From NCBI GenBank assembly GCA_010645155.1, contig CM021321.1:829689-893688 (forward strand): DNA of 64,000 bases, in the 5' to 3' direction. Positions 1 through 11,000 of the stretch are shown piece after piece. The stretch comes from Tigriopus japonicus (lineage: Eukaryota > Arthropoda > Copepoda > Harpacticoida > Harpacticidae). The position numbers and the translations under genes were made by a program. A model generated the notes under the pieces. It did not search any database. It was not told the DNA's origin and worked only from the letters and a program-made list of their open reading frames with translations. Within the stretch, counting starts at the first letter, position 1. The number at the start of each line of letters is the position of its first letter.

Positions 1-1
1 T

Positions 2-859
2 TACCTGGCATCATTTATTGAAGAGAATGAGCTAAACATAGTATTGGAGCTGGCTGACGCAGGAGACCTCTCGCGGATGATAAAGCACTTCAAAAAACAG
101 AAAAGACTAATACCGGAGAGAACCATTTGGAAGTACTTTGTCCAATTGTGCTCGGCCTTGGAACACATGCATTTCAAACGGGTGATGCATAGAGGTAGAG
201 CTAACTTCTTAGCTGTCGTCATCGGACTTGAATTTTCAATACAGAATTTGATCCACAGACATCAAACCAGCCAATGTTTTTATCACCGGTGAGGGTGTGG
301 TAAAACTCGGAGACTTGGGATTAGGGCGTTTCTTCTCGTCCAAGACGACAGCTGCCGTATCCTTAGTCGGAACTCCGTACTACATGTCTCCAGAGCGGAT
401 TCATGAGCACGGGTACAACTTCAAGTCAGATATTTGGTCCCTGGGCTGTCTACTCTATGAAATGGCCGCTCTTCAATCACCTTTCTACGGAGACAAGATG
501 AACTTGTTCTCTTTGTGTAAGAAAATTGAGCAATGCGATTATCCTCCTCTCCCGTCAGATCAATACTCTGAGGAACTCAGATCCTTGGTAGCGGAATGCA
601 TTAACCCGTATCCCGAAAAGCGCCCGGACGCAGTACATGTCCATAAAATTGCTCGAACCATGTTCGAAAAGTAAGTAGTAATAGTATCATAATAAGTATG
701 AGGATTAAGTGCTATAATGCGTGTTATTTCTGATGTAGAAACCAACCGCCTTCGAGTGCCATTAGCTACATAAGCTACAACCCAGCTTTGCACCCGGATA
801 CGAGCAACAGCTCGAGTATCTCGTCAAGTTTGAACAACATTCGGATTAGAGACGAATGA
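2..859 (+). CDS. NEK6/NEK7-type serine/threonine kinase, 3' part
   Basis: Protein kinase of the NIMA-related NEK6/NEK7 group, which phosphorylates mitotic spindle substrates downstream of NEK9. The gene enters from the left edge, so the glycine loop and start are missing. Three exons are visible: 2-194, 259-670 and 739-859, with introns 195-258 (64 bp) and 671-738, both GT-AG. Joining exon 1 to exon 2 rebuilds the catalytic motif [18 protein letters not shown] (DLG magnesium site), the activation-loop serine in [12 protein letters not shown] and the helix-F region [13 protein letters not shown] follow. Identity to vertebrate NEK7 in this part looks very high. Exon 3 adds a 41-residue serine/asparagine-rich tail ending IRIRDE before TGA, which vertebrate NEK6/7 lack. 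NEK6 and NEK7 cannot be told apart here; arthropods usually have one ancestor-like gene. Confidence 0.93.
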
Positions 860-1141
860 GACAGGCCATCACAGACTAGAAAACCCTTTCGAAGTTCGGA
901 GAAATCTCTCTCAGAAGACCACCCGGCCTTGAAATGGGTGACAGGCGGTAAACCAATAAAAAGTACCAAGTATCAAGTTTACAAGAATACTTTGGCACAC
1001 GACGATCCAAAGCCATTGCAGCGCAAGAACTCCTTCCCAAGCTCGGCTCAATCCAAGTATTATAATGACCAACTGGGTGAATCATCGTACAGTATTCGAG
1101 GAGATGTGGCATTCGGAACTAGAACCAAAAGCAACTTTTAG
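860..1141 (+). other. In-frame 93-codon extension after the kinase TGA
   Basis: The reading frame stays open for 93 codons directly after the TGA at 857-859 and ends at TAG 1139-1141. Its product is basic and serine-rich (e.g. KPFRSSEKSLSEDHPALKW, QRKNSFPSSAQSKYY). It may be translated by readthrough (TGA followed by G), or the TGA may lie in a short unrecognised intron: an AG at 873-874 follows the stop, with weak GT donors upstream near 829. Alternatively it is 3' UTR: an AATAAA lies at 955-960. I cannot choose between these. Confidence 0.4.
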
Positions 1142-2724
1142 GCCAATAGTCGCATCGGTATTTAAGGTACTGAATGATCGGCTCTAGTCTGTGAGGAATA
1201 GCAGTGGGGAAGAATGTCTGTGATATTCGCGTAACTTACAGAACATATTATAACAGTATTATCATGTCATTCTTTTGATGATATCTCACACTTATGCCAA
1301 TCGAAGACACGACGTGGTATTGGACCAAAGAAGCGACCACCAGAGGCGGAAACATTTCATTAGCTATTCTTGTACCAGACCTATCATACTATATCATATT
1401 AAAATCATAGAAAAACCTGCGTATGTGAAGTTCTTTGGTGATACTTGCTTTTGATAAAACATATCGTAAACTTGTGCACGGGTTTTGAAAGGGCTGATCA
1501 AGTTTACATGGAAAGTCTACGGCACACCGAGGCATTTATCTGACCCCAACATCAAAAGAAAAGAAATTTGGCATGGCACACTTTAAACAGACCTATATTG
1601 AAGGGTTAATTCTTGAAAATCAATTAAACTCTATCTCTTTCTAGTTTGCTTCTGGCAAACTTTAGGGTATCCAAAATTTTGTAGTTCATCAGGATTTTAA
1701 TGTATAGGCTATTATTTTCCTTAAGTTGTCCGTAGATCACATGGTTTGGATGTGTATGTAGTGGGAGTGCAATTATTGGGGGCCCGGTAAAATATTTGCC
1801 AAAAGGTGACAACATACAGTATTAAAATGTATATTTTTCAAAAAGCCCAAAACATTTGGAAAATAAACCAAATGATAAAAACACAATTTTGAGAACGCCA
1901 AGACTTGGTAATATTGTCTATGTACAGTAATCTACCCTATACAATATGTGTAAATTTAATGTAATCGGTCGTTTTGGAGGCAACATTGAGTCCAAGCTAA
2001 TCTAATAATTAGGGACGGGCAGAGAGTGCAAATAATCTTACCCTTTTAGTAACCATAAGTTGCAGAAAAATGTACTCAAAAGTGCAAAACAAAGAGCAGA
2101 AAAATGTTGAAAGTGCAAATAAATGTTGAAAAAAGAGCAAATAACTTGCATTTGGACTGAAAACCTCATTCGTGGAGTACTCACGGCTCTTAATTGGGCT
2201 GGAGAAGTCATTTACAAGTTCTACAGACATTTGAGACTAGTTTTGTTTGAGGTGAAGAGACAATGTCACACAAGTAATTGAGTTCTATTAATTAGGTTAC
2301 GACCAAAAAAGAATACAAAGTCATTAAAAATACTCGAGAAAAAAATCTTTTGAATTTCCTAATCTTAATGTGATCTCATGGTTAAAACTGTACTGTACCT
2401 AAAATGTTGTCGAAATCCATTGAGCCGTTGTTTTTCGTACATCGGTTCGATTTCGTCCTTCGAGAGTGTTGTTCAAAAATATCCATTGAAGATTGAACAG
2501 AAAAGTAGATTTCACCAATACTTAAGACCCACGTGTGCCTAATATTTGTATCAAAATTTTTTTCATAAATGTGTTTTAAGTGACATTACTTCAATATTTG
2601 GCCCGTGGCTAATTACCAGAACTCAATTTCAAATGTGGCAGTGTCCCATCACATCAAAACTGTTCTCAAATACCTTTGGAACTTAAAAGCAATGTCTCCA
2701 AGTCAATTGAACAACAGCCCTTTC
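1142..2724. other. Intergenic, AT-rich, no gene seen
   Basis: No reading frame here resembles a protein I know, and no RNA gene or transposon end was recognised. The stretch probably holds the 3' flank of the kinase gene. Confidence 0.6.
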
Positions 2725-2754
2725 ACCAACAGCTGACTGAAAGGTCACCCTACT

Positions 2755-5383
2755 TAGGGGTGGGCGAGCAGTTAGTGTCGGTATCAATATATCAAAATAT
2801 TAACCACCTTTTTTGGATTTCGGTGTCAGTGTCGACACCAGTTCTCCGGTGTCGATAACTTAAGGGTGCGTGAGTTTTTTTTAAAGTTACACAAATTATG
2901 CCAATGAAATTGTAAGGCTTGCAAAACAAAGATATATCATATTCTTGGACAGAGTATTATGAACTGTAAACCATTTTTCCCCTCTCTCCAATTTTTTTTT
3001 GGAGGGGGGGCGGATTTTTTAATACCGCTACAAGGAATGGGATTTCCTGTAAAGAGAGTTAATGATTAATTTAGTTTATAAAATTACAGTTTATATGAAA
3101 TTTGATCTGCCCATGAGTTACTGTTGGCAGATCTGTACAATCCTTGAAAAGTGGGTTGGTCAGGAATAGTATTCAAAAATTTGTCTAATCCTGCCTTAAA
3201 TGCTGTTAGAGGATCAGCTCCAACATATTCCCGACGAAGACTAATAGGTAACAAATTGAACAATGAAGGAGCCCGATAAAGAAGAGAGGAGGACTTCATT
3301 GTTCGAACTAGTCTCGATTCCCTTGGATTTGGAGGTGCTCTCAAAAGGCAAGTAAAACCTCTATGATCACTACAACTGATCTCAAAGCCTGGGTTAGGAG
3401 AGAGCCCATGAATGTTCTTGAAAACATACAGGATCAGATACCTTTCATACCTTCTCTGAGTACTGTACAGCCCTAACTTCGCGAGCCTCTCCAAATACGA
3501 GAGCTCTCTCATTCCTGTGATGTTCCTAGAAAAACATCTTTGGACCTGCTCGACCTTTTGCAAACCTGCTGAACTCATTGGAGCCCAAATGGGTGAGGCA
3601 TATTCAAGATGCGGTTGAACAATCGACTTGAACAGAGTTAGCATCGTAATACTATCTCTGGACTTGAAAGTGCAATAGATCCAGCCACATGCTTGAAATG
3701 CTTTCCCACTTTTAACTGGATATGCTCATCGAACTTTCCATCATCTTGGATGACAACTCCTAAATCCCTCATGGATGAGACCTGCTCAATATTACAGCCT
3801 CCATTGTCTTTGAGTGGAACATCTAATTTGGACGTCCCATACGTCATTGTGCGGAATTTCATCCCGTTCAATGCCATATTACTCTGACCAACCTAAGAGT
3901 AGACTTTCTCCAAGTCCTCAACTAAACATTTGGAGTCCTGACCATTCCTTCCACAAACTAATTTTGTATCATCAGCATATGAAGAAATACTGGCTTTTGT
4001 TCTAAACTTCTGGAGAGGAGCAATAAAGAGAATAAACAGGAGCGGACCTAAGATTGAACCTTGTGGAACACCTGACTTGACATCATACATGCCGCTAAAA
4101 GATCCTTCAACCTTGACTATTCGCTTCCTCTCACTTATGAAACTATCAATCCAATTCAGGACCTCTCCTTGGATCCCAAACTCTTTGAGTTGATCGAGCA
4201 AAAGACCATGATCTACCTTATCAAAGGCCTTGGCAAAGTCAAGATAGACTACATCAACTGACTCGTGACTTTCAAGCCCCTCAATGATCTGCTCGATGTG
4301 GTCAACTAATTGGGTGACTGTATTAAAATGGGCTCGAAACCCATGCTGCCCTGGGGGAATGATATCATGAGCTTCCAAATACTCAACAAGCTTGGACTTC
4401 ATGATCTTCTCAAAGACCTTTGCAATACTGGAAGTCAGAGAAATGGGCCTATAATTAATAGGGAGTGACTCATCTCCGCCCTTAAAGATAGGTACAACAT
4501 GAGCTACTTTTAGAGAAGAGGGAAACTTGCCCTGATCTAAAATGCGACGCATCAAGTACGAGAAAACAGGGGCAAGAATCTGTGAACATTTCATCAGAAA
4601 CTGAGATGTCACACCATCAGGTCCAGGAGAGCTCGAGAGCTTTAAGCTCTTGATGGCCTCAAAAGCATCTTGATCTGTGACTACCAGATTCTCCAATCGA
4701 TTATCCTGACTATCAATGCCAGTCTCATCAGCAACATTGCTACACTCATGGCCTACTTTACCAACCCTTTTTGGAATTGAAAATACACTTGAGAACTGAT
4801 CTCCAAGCATATTGGCCATAACCTCACTATCATTGACGGTTTTACCGTCGACCTCAAAAGGCCCCACAGGATGCTTCATTTTTCTCTTTGTATTTGCAAA
4901 CGAGAAAAACGCCTTTGGATTAGTCTTCACCTCCTGGACAACTCTACTTTCCTTTTCCATCTGATCAGAATCAATGGAAGCCCTAATCTTTGATTGGACC
5001 ACATCCAATTTGCTTTGGAGGCTAGCTACCACAAATGGATTTGAAGTACGTCGAAGTCTATTTGAAATCTGACAACTCCTTTTGAACAACTTCTTTCTAA
5101 AATTTGGAATTCTGTAAAATAGAAATCAGCCTATTTATGGCGTCATCTATGGATGGTTCCTGCTTCAAAATGGAAATCAAGTCCAATTCTTCCAATCTTT
5201 CAACAATAAGAGGCCAATGTTCCTCTTTGAACTTGAACCTTGCCAGACCCACCTTTTGTGCAGGTGTCGACACCACGGTGTCGATGGGAAACTTCGACAC
5301 CGGTGTCGGTGTCAGTATCGGTGTCAACCTTCCGGTGTCGGTGTCGGTGTCGAGGTTAAAATTGCCGGTGTCAACCATCCCTA
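2755..5383. mobile_element. hAT-like non-autonomous element containing a nested LINE
   Basis: The ends are inverted: TAGGGGTGGGCG at the left and CCATCCCTA at the right (TAGGG.TGG in common). They are flanked by 8-bp near-identical direct repeats, ACCCTACT (2747-2754) and ACCCTACA (5384-5391), the expected target duplication of hAT transposons. Both arms are made of GTGTCG/GGTGTC repeats (2773-2857 and 5263-5377). No transposase is present. The LINE copy at about 3005-5266 lies inside, so it inserted after this element did. Assignment to hAT rests on TIR start and duplication length only. Confidence 0.6.
3005..5266 (-). mobile_element. LINE family A, copy 1 (5'-truncated, inactivated)
   Basis: Non-LTR retrotransposon of the Jockey/CR1-like group on the minus strand. 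It keeps the end of the linker and the reverse transcriptase: [63 protein letters not shown] and the catalytic YADD motif lie in an open frame 5089-3893. A stop at about 3890 and frameshifts near 3877 and 3640 break the C-terminal part (3877-3084). Endonuclease and ORF1 are absent because the copy is 5'-truncated at about 5266. The 3' end is a purine-rich tail (CCCCCTCC then A-run on the minus strand) near 3005. It is non-functional. Nearest relatives are copies 2-4 in this window. Confidence 0.88.
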
Positions 5384-5500
5384 ACCCTACAAATACGGCT
5401 CCCAAAATTGCACCCTGACCCAAAAGTTTGACCTATTTTCGAACATCTCAATGTTAATATTGCACACAGCAGAACTCAAAGGTTGTGCGTTATTTCTAAG

Positions 5501-8095
5501 TTAGTTTTTGTCCATTTATGTGTTGGCTGCACCCTATGTAACACAAAAGCTTTAATGTGTGTTCTTCCTATCTCATCTTATTCAACTTATTCAGCTTACT
5601 CAATGTATTGGCAGAAAAGTTCCTTACCGTGGTATTCAAATCCAAGGCATTCTGTTTATATAAAATAGGAACTTGAACTAGTCAATGCATCTTACTTGTT
5701 AACCTACTCTCCGATGTGAGAGGTTGCGTGATCGGTCCAGGATAAAATTCTTTGCGTGATAGATATTGATAAAAAGTAGAGACTCTAATAAAAAGGAGAG
5801 AGTGTTTAAGTTTGCATCAGTTCATTCCTACTCCTAATATTCGTCTTTAATTTTTACATGTTAAAAATTAAAATGAAGTTTGAAAAAAAATGATTAATTA
5901 TATTGCTAGCTCTCTGCAATTGCAAATTTTTTGGGGTTTTGGTTTCTATTCTAAACCATCTCTCATTTCCCGTCTTTAACCCCACAAACAAAAATACTTT
6001 TAAAGTATGTTCTTTACGCTTGTTACTTTGGTCCATCAATTGCTTCTGGTTTTGGGGTATATTTTTCCCATCTCTTTCCCTTGGTCCCGCATTGGTAAAA
6101 TTCACAAAGAACGAATTGTTAATCCTAATATGAAATTTAGAAAATACTACCACGGTGGATTATTAGTAAATTATCATTAAAAAGTACGAATAATAACATT
6201 TGGTATGTGTAATTCCAATTGTGTTCAGCCTTTAGGCAGCACTATTGTAGACACTCTTCGATATCTCCCCAAGATGCTGCAATTATTATTAGAACGTTTG
6301 GGAAATGAAACTCAAAAACTAACATTTAAAGAAATTAAGATCGTCGTAAAGGGAGACAATTTCATATCTTCTTGCATTTTTTTAGAGAAAACATTCGAGC
6401 TACTTGGAATCCAAGAAAGAGAAATCATGAACATGAAATTCTTTATATTTTGTTCACATTCTTTCGAATAATTCGCATCGTTCGTCATGTATAATTTATG
6501 CAGAAATCGTCGTACATTGGCGACAAAACTAAGAATAATAAATAATATAGATTGCAGCAATCATGATAATGATAATAATAATAATAATAGATGATGATGA
6601 TAAAGAAGAGTATATTAGCATTTACTCATTGTCAGGTTGTAGATGATGTTCTTGTTGATATCTGTAGATGTAATAACATGATAAAAATTAAATTAATGAT
6701 AGTTTTAGAAGCATTAGAAGTAGTAGTAGTAGTGGTATTAGTAGAAGTAGAAGTTTTAGTTGTTGTAGTTCTAATAGTAGGTCTTGTGGGTGTTGTGTAG
6801 GAGAGGTAATAATAACAATAATAGTTGATCTTGTTGCTTTTGCGCAGTGGTGGTGGTGGCGTTGTTAATGAAAATAATAGTAGTAGTCGAACTATTAGTA
6901 TCAATGTTAGAAATAGTAGTCTTGAATAGGTATTTGTCGCATTCGTCGTTGTCCAAGTGATATATGATTTAAAAGTGTTGGCATCACGGAAAGAAGTATT
7001 AAGCGAGGATCTTGCTTGGCATTCTCCGTCTTTTTTGCTGACTGAAAGGAAATAAAGAGGGGAGCGGCTGAGAAAAATTGCGAGATGAGGGATGAATGAA
7101 TCGGACACATGTCAAGATCATCGTTGGGACTGATTTTGATGGGCCCAACCTTCAAAGAAAATAATTTTCGAGTCTAAATGGTTGAACAATGACAATTGAA
7201 CTGATAAATGAGGCTCAAAGAATCGAGTTGCATTGAACAAGTTCCACGCAATAACAGTAATAGGAAGGGAGGACGGCCGATTTTGGAAATGAGATTGCTT
7301 GATAGCGATTAAAACTGAAGATAAACTTAGAAATGATAACATATGGAACTAGGGATTGACCATGTCGGCCAAGACGTAGTAGTATGAATTCGAACTTAAC
7401 GGAACGGCTTGAAACGTGCAAACCAGATATTGACGATTCAATTTGTTATTTAATCAATGTCCCAAGTTACTTCTTTTCGTATTCTTCAGGCAAAGGATAT
7501 GGACGCACTTTGGTGGTGGTCGCAATCGCAATTTATTTGGGATGATAGTTCATGTAACGAGACTTTGTCCAGAAACTTGGAATCAATCCGATGATGATGA
7601 TGACAAATCAGAGATTGATTGCACTTCGGGAGAATGGTGGCAATTCATCATCTTATCATGTTTTCCACTCCGACTTGCGTTTCAAGGGCCTTTGCAACAA
7701 CCCCTCTCTCGCAGGAATGATAATTGAAAAAACTAAACAAAAGCACCAAATAAGCGATGATGATGATAATAATATAAGGATAATAAGGATGAGGATGAAG
7801 AACTAATGGATGAAAACTTGGCCCATCGATGTTTCTTGCATATTTTCGATGGGTTACAGTTTGGCACAAAACGCGAGCAAAACGTGGAGAAACGAGAAGA
7901 AGGGAGAAAAAGAATGAACCTAGATTTTTCCCAATTAGTGAATGGATGAGTAGTAGTTTAGTTTATGTATTACTTGAGGGGGGTCTTGGCACGAGGTTGG
8001 CCAGCTTGATGAAGCTGGTCATGATTTCTTTGACCATCAGTCTCTGTCCATTCTCATTCATCGGAATTGATCACATGATATGTGCGTCTGGCCAG
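5501..8095. other. Intergenic region with (TAG)n-type microsatellites
   Basis: No gene is recognised. GTA/TAG trinucleotide repeats lie at about 6715-6785 and 6880-6925, ATA repeats at 6565-6590 and GAT repeats at 7590-7605 and 7757-7775; long open frames over them are low-complexity artefacts. The right part (about 7500-8095) is likely the 3' UTR and flank of the RhoGAP gene; a minus-strand AATAAA lies at 7532-7537. Confidence 0.6.
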
Positions 8096-11000
8096 TTAGC
8101 TCAGGCGTGACTTATCAGTAGAGGTCTGCCTGGTGAGGGGACCGTGGTGCTTGGTCCCACCTAGGGGACCGGCTGAGAAGCTGGACGTGATCCCTCCGGG
8201 TACTTGGATCTTGACTCGGTTTTCTTCCAGATTTGTGATCATTGAAGTGGGTAGCGAGGACGACATAGTAGATGTGGTGGCTAATGAGGAAGAGATTGCA
8301 GTGGGAAGAACTCTTCCTGCACTTGTACTATCCGATGATATGGATCCAGCCAGAAATTTGCGGCGTTGCTCGGCTACTGAGATAGCAGAGGAGATGGCAT
8401 GATGCTCCTCCGAGAGTGAACTAGAGCGGTTACCAATGTTATGGATGGTTAGGCTTGAGCGACCAGACCCAGGAGAGGTGCTGGAGGTAATGACTGAGGT
8501 GGCTGGTCCGTCAAGGACATCAGCGGGCGCAGATTGCGGTTCCGAAGCAACGTCGTGGAGGTTCACTTTGGGATCCCCAGTGGAAACCCGTTCGGACAAT
8601 GCCGGATGAGACTGAGAGGTACTCTGAGATGGGAGGGGAATCAGATAGTCTTCGTCTAAAGAGTGTTTTTGAGCGGCTTTGCCCATTTTGGCAAAAAAGG
8701 ACTGGTGATGTTTGTGGTCATGTGAGATCGACTTTCGACTTCCTCCCACGAGTACTCCTCCGGCCTCAGAGATCTGTTTGGCGAGTCTTTGAGAGGTTTC
8801 CATACTATCTTGGGTACTTAGCCTCTCAGGGGTGACTCCCTCGAGACCAGAAAAGCTCTTGAGGGACGCCTTGATGATCTTGGGAGGTGAAGAGGTACCC
8901 CGAATGAGAAGAGGGGATTTTTTGGTTTTAGCAGATTCGTCGGGCAACCAACAAGCCGGAATGGCCTCTGCATCATCATCTTCGTCAGTGATGTAATCTT
9001 CATTTGACTCTCTTTCGCTAATGTGACCGGGAAGAGTGAAGTCGTCCCGGGTATCAATGGATCGTCTCTCTGTTTGGCTGGATATTATATCGGAGGCCGA
9101 GGGTGGAACATTGATCGACGCTCGTTTCACCAGATCTGGAGCACTCTTGGTATACTTAGCAAAATCTTTGGGCAATACTGATTCCGGTGGCCCAAAAATG
9201 GCATTAGCGTGAAGCGTGAGAAGCTCGATAGCACGTGACTGTTGCTTGATGATCGCGTTTTGATGATCATTGTCTAAGTGGGGTGAAAGACTAGAAGCAC
9301 CATCGGCACTCCGCATCAAGGTCGGTCCAAAAACAATGCCCAAATTGCTGGCAGGCATATTATTCACTTCGCATTCCATTGCGACCCGGTTGAGATGGTG
9401 GATCAAAAATCCAAGAGTTCGGTAGTGGTTTCGGGGGAGTTTTCGAACCAGTTCGGTCAGCTCTTGAACAGCCGCTTCCTCTTTGTCTACCACTGAGTTT
9501 GAATTATCGTCGGCATGAAAACATTTGGCCACTTGAAGGAAGTCATTGTACAGGGAAAACGTGAGCAATGGCTCAGGCAATTCTCGCATGTAGTTCTTCA
9601 AGGCATTGGCAATTACGTGAGGTTGAATGTCGGAAAGCTCCACCAATTCAGGCGCACTCTCGAATGCCTGGCCCAGCTTGTCGATCTTATGTTTGACACC
9701 CGATTTACGATAAATCCCCTCGACTCGAATGGCACGTTTGTCTATTTCATTAACACATTTGATGACGATGGGCGGAACCTGAGCACCCACCTCAAGTAGG
9801 TGGTGCCCGAGGTCTACCCCGAAGGTTGGCAGTTTTCGAGGCAGACGCTTGTGCCCACAGAGTAGGGGCAAATGTTCGAGACACTTCTTGTGGGCACACA
9901 AACCACACTCCTGACAATCGACTCCTTTGAAGATGGCAATATAGCTATCGCACTCACGACATCGAGAGGGGGTGCGTAACTTTCGGAATCGGTGAGATTT
10001 GGCTGCAATAGAAAGAGGTAGAGATCGCCGAGGTACGGCTCCCAGATTCCCACTCCGGCCTCCACTGCTAGCACCGCCCCCTCCACTCCCTGAACCACCA
10101 ATACCCGTACCAACCCCACCCACATTAGGAGCGGGGGAATCCGTGACGGTAATGGGGAGTTCGTGATCGTTTTCGATTTCTTCTGAGGAGGCTAACATGC
10201 CAGGAGGAGGGCGACGAGACGGAACCATTGGGCTGGAAGAGGGTGAGGTGTCTCTGGACTTTCCGGACTCCCTGGATTCCATGGAGTCCGTGTCACTCGG
10301 TTCGATGGGTCCCATGGAAGGAGTCCAGGCCATGAGGGGTCCAGTCCCACTGGTAATCGATCCCTTGTCTCCGCGGAGTTTGTACGTTCCATGGCCAAAG
10401 TCGTCACCAAAGTCGAGAGAAGAGCTCATCTTTCTCGGGTGGTTTTGATTTTGTCGCTCAAAATAGAGCATGTGCTCTTCGGAGTCAAAGTTGAAAGGCT
10501 CCATGCCGGTGGCAATGAGTCTGGGCGATGTTGGGAGATCACGCAGACTGCTTTGCACATATTCCATGAATTGGGAGCCAGGCTCGTACAGACGACTTCT
10601 TTCACAAAGCGTTTGGAACTGGACCGGAACTGGACTTGTAAGCGTATGTTGCAATTGAAAGTACGACACTGTGGCCGTCTTCATAGTCTGATCACATTTA
10701 AGTATGAGCTCTCGGGTCTGTGCAAGGATTTCTTTCTTGACAATCACTAACTGTCTGTGACGGTCATTGGCTTCCATGACGCACTGCTTGCAATAATTTT
10801 CACTCTCCACCACCTTCTGCAACGCCTCGTCGGCAAGCTTTTTGCGTTTATCAACCTTATTCTCCCCCGTGGCCCCTATTTCAGCTCCTTGCTCAGCAAT
10901 CCGCACTGCATCACGACATCGTTCATATTCTTTCTTCTTTTCGACAAATAAGGATTGGGCTTTCTGAAGATTCGAGGTGGTGTCATGCATCAATTTCAGC

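Larger units (their letters stand above)
2725..5500 (+). repeat. Old interspersed repeat (R1), split by a later insertion
   Basis: The flanks 2725-2754 and 5384-about 5500 together match an uninterrupted copy at 29461-29640: shared blocks include ACAGCTGACTG, GGTCAC, CTCCCAAAATTG, ACCCTGAC, AAAAGTTTGACC and TCTCAATGT in the same order. In this copy the block is interrupted by the element at 2755-5383. The family is not recognised and no coding capacity is seen. Confidence 0.65.

Noticed and set aside
6590..7110. Val- or Thr/Ser-rich open frames
   Set aside because: Produced by GTA/TAG microsatellites; low complexity only.
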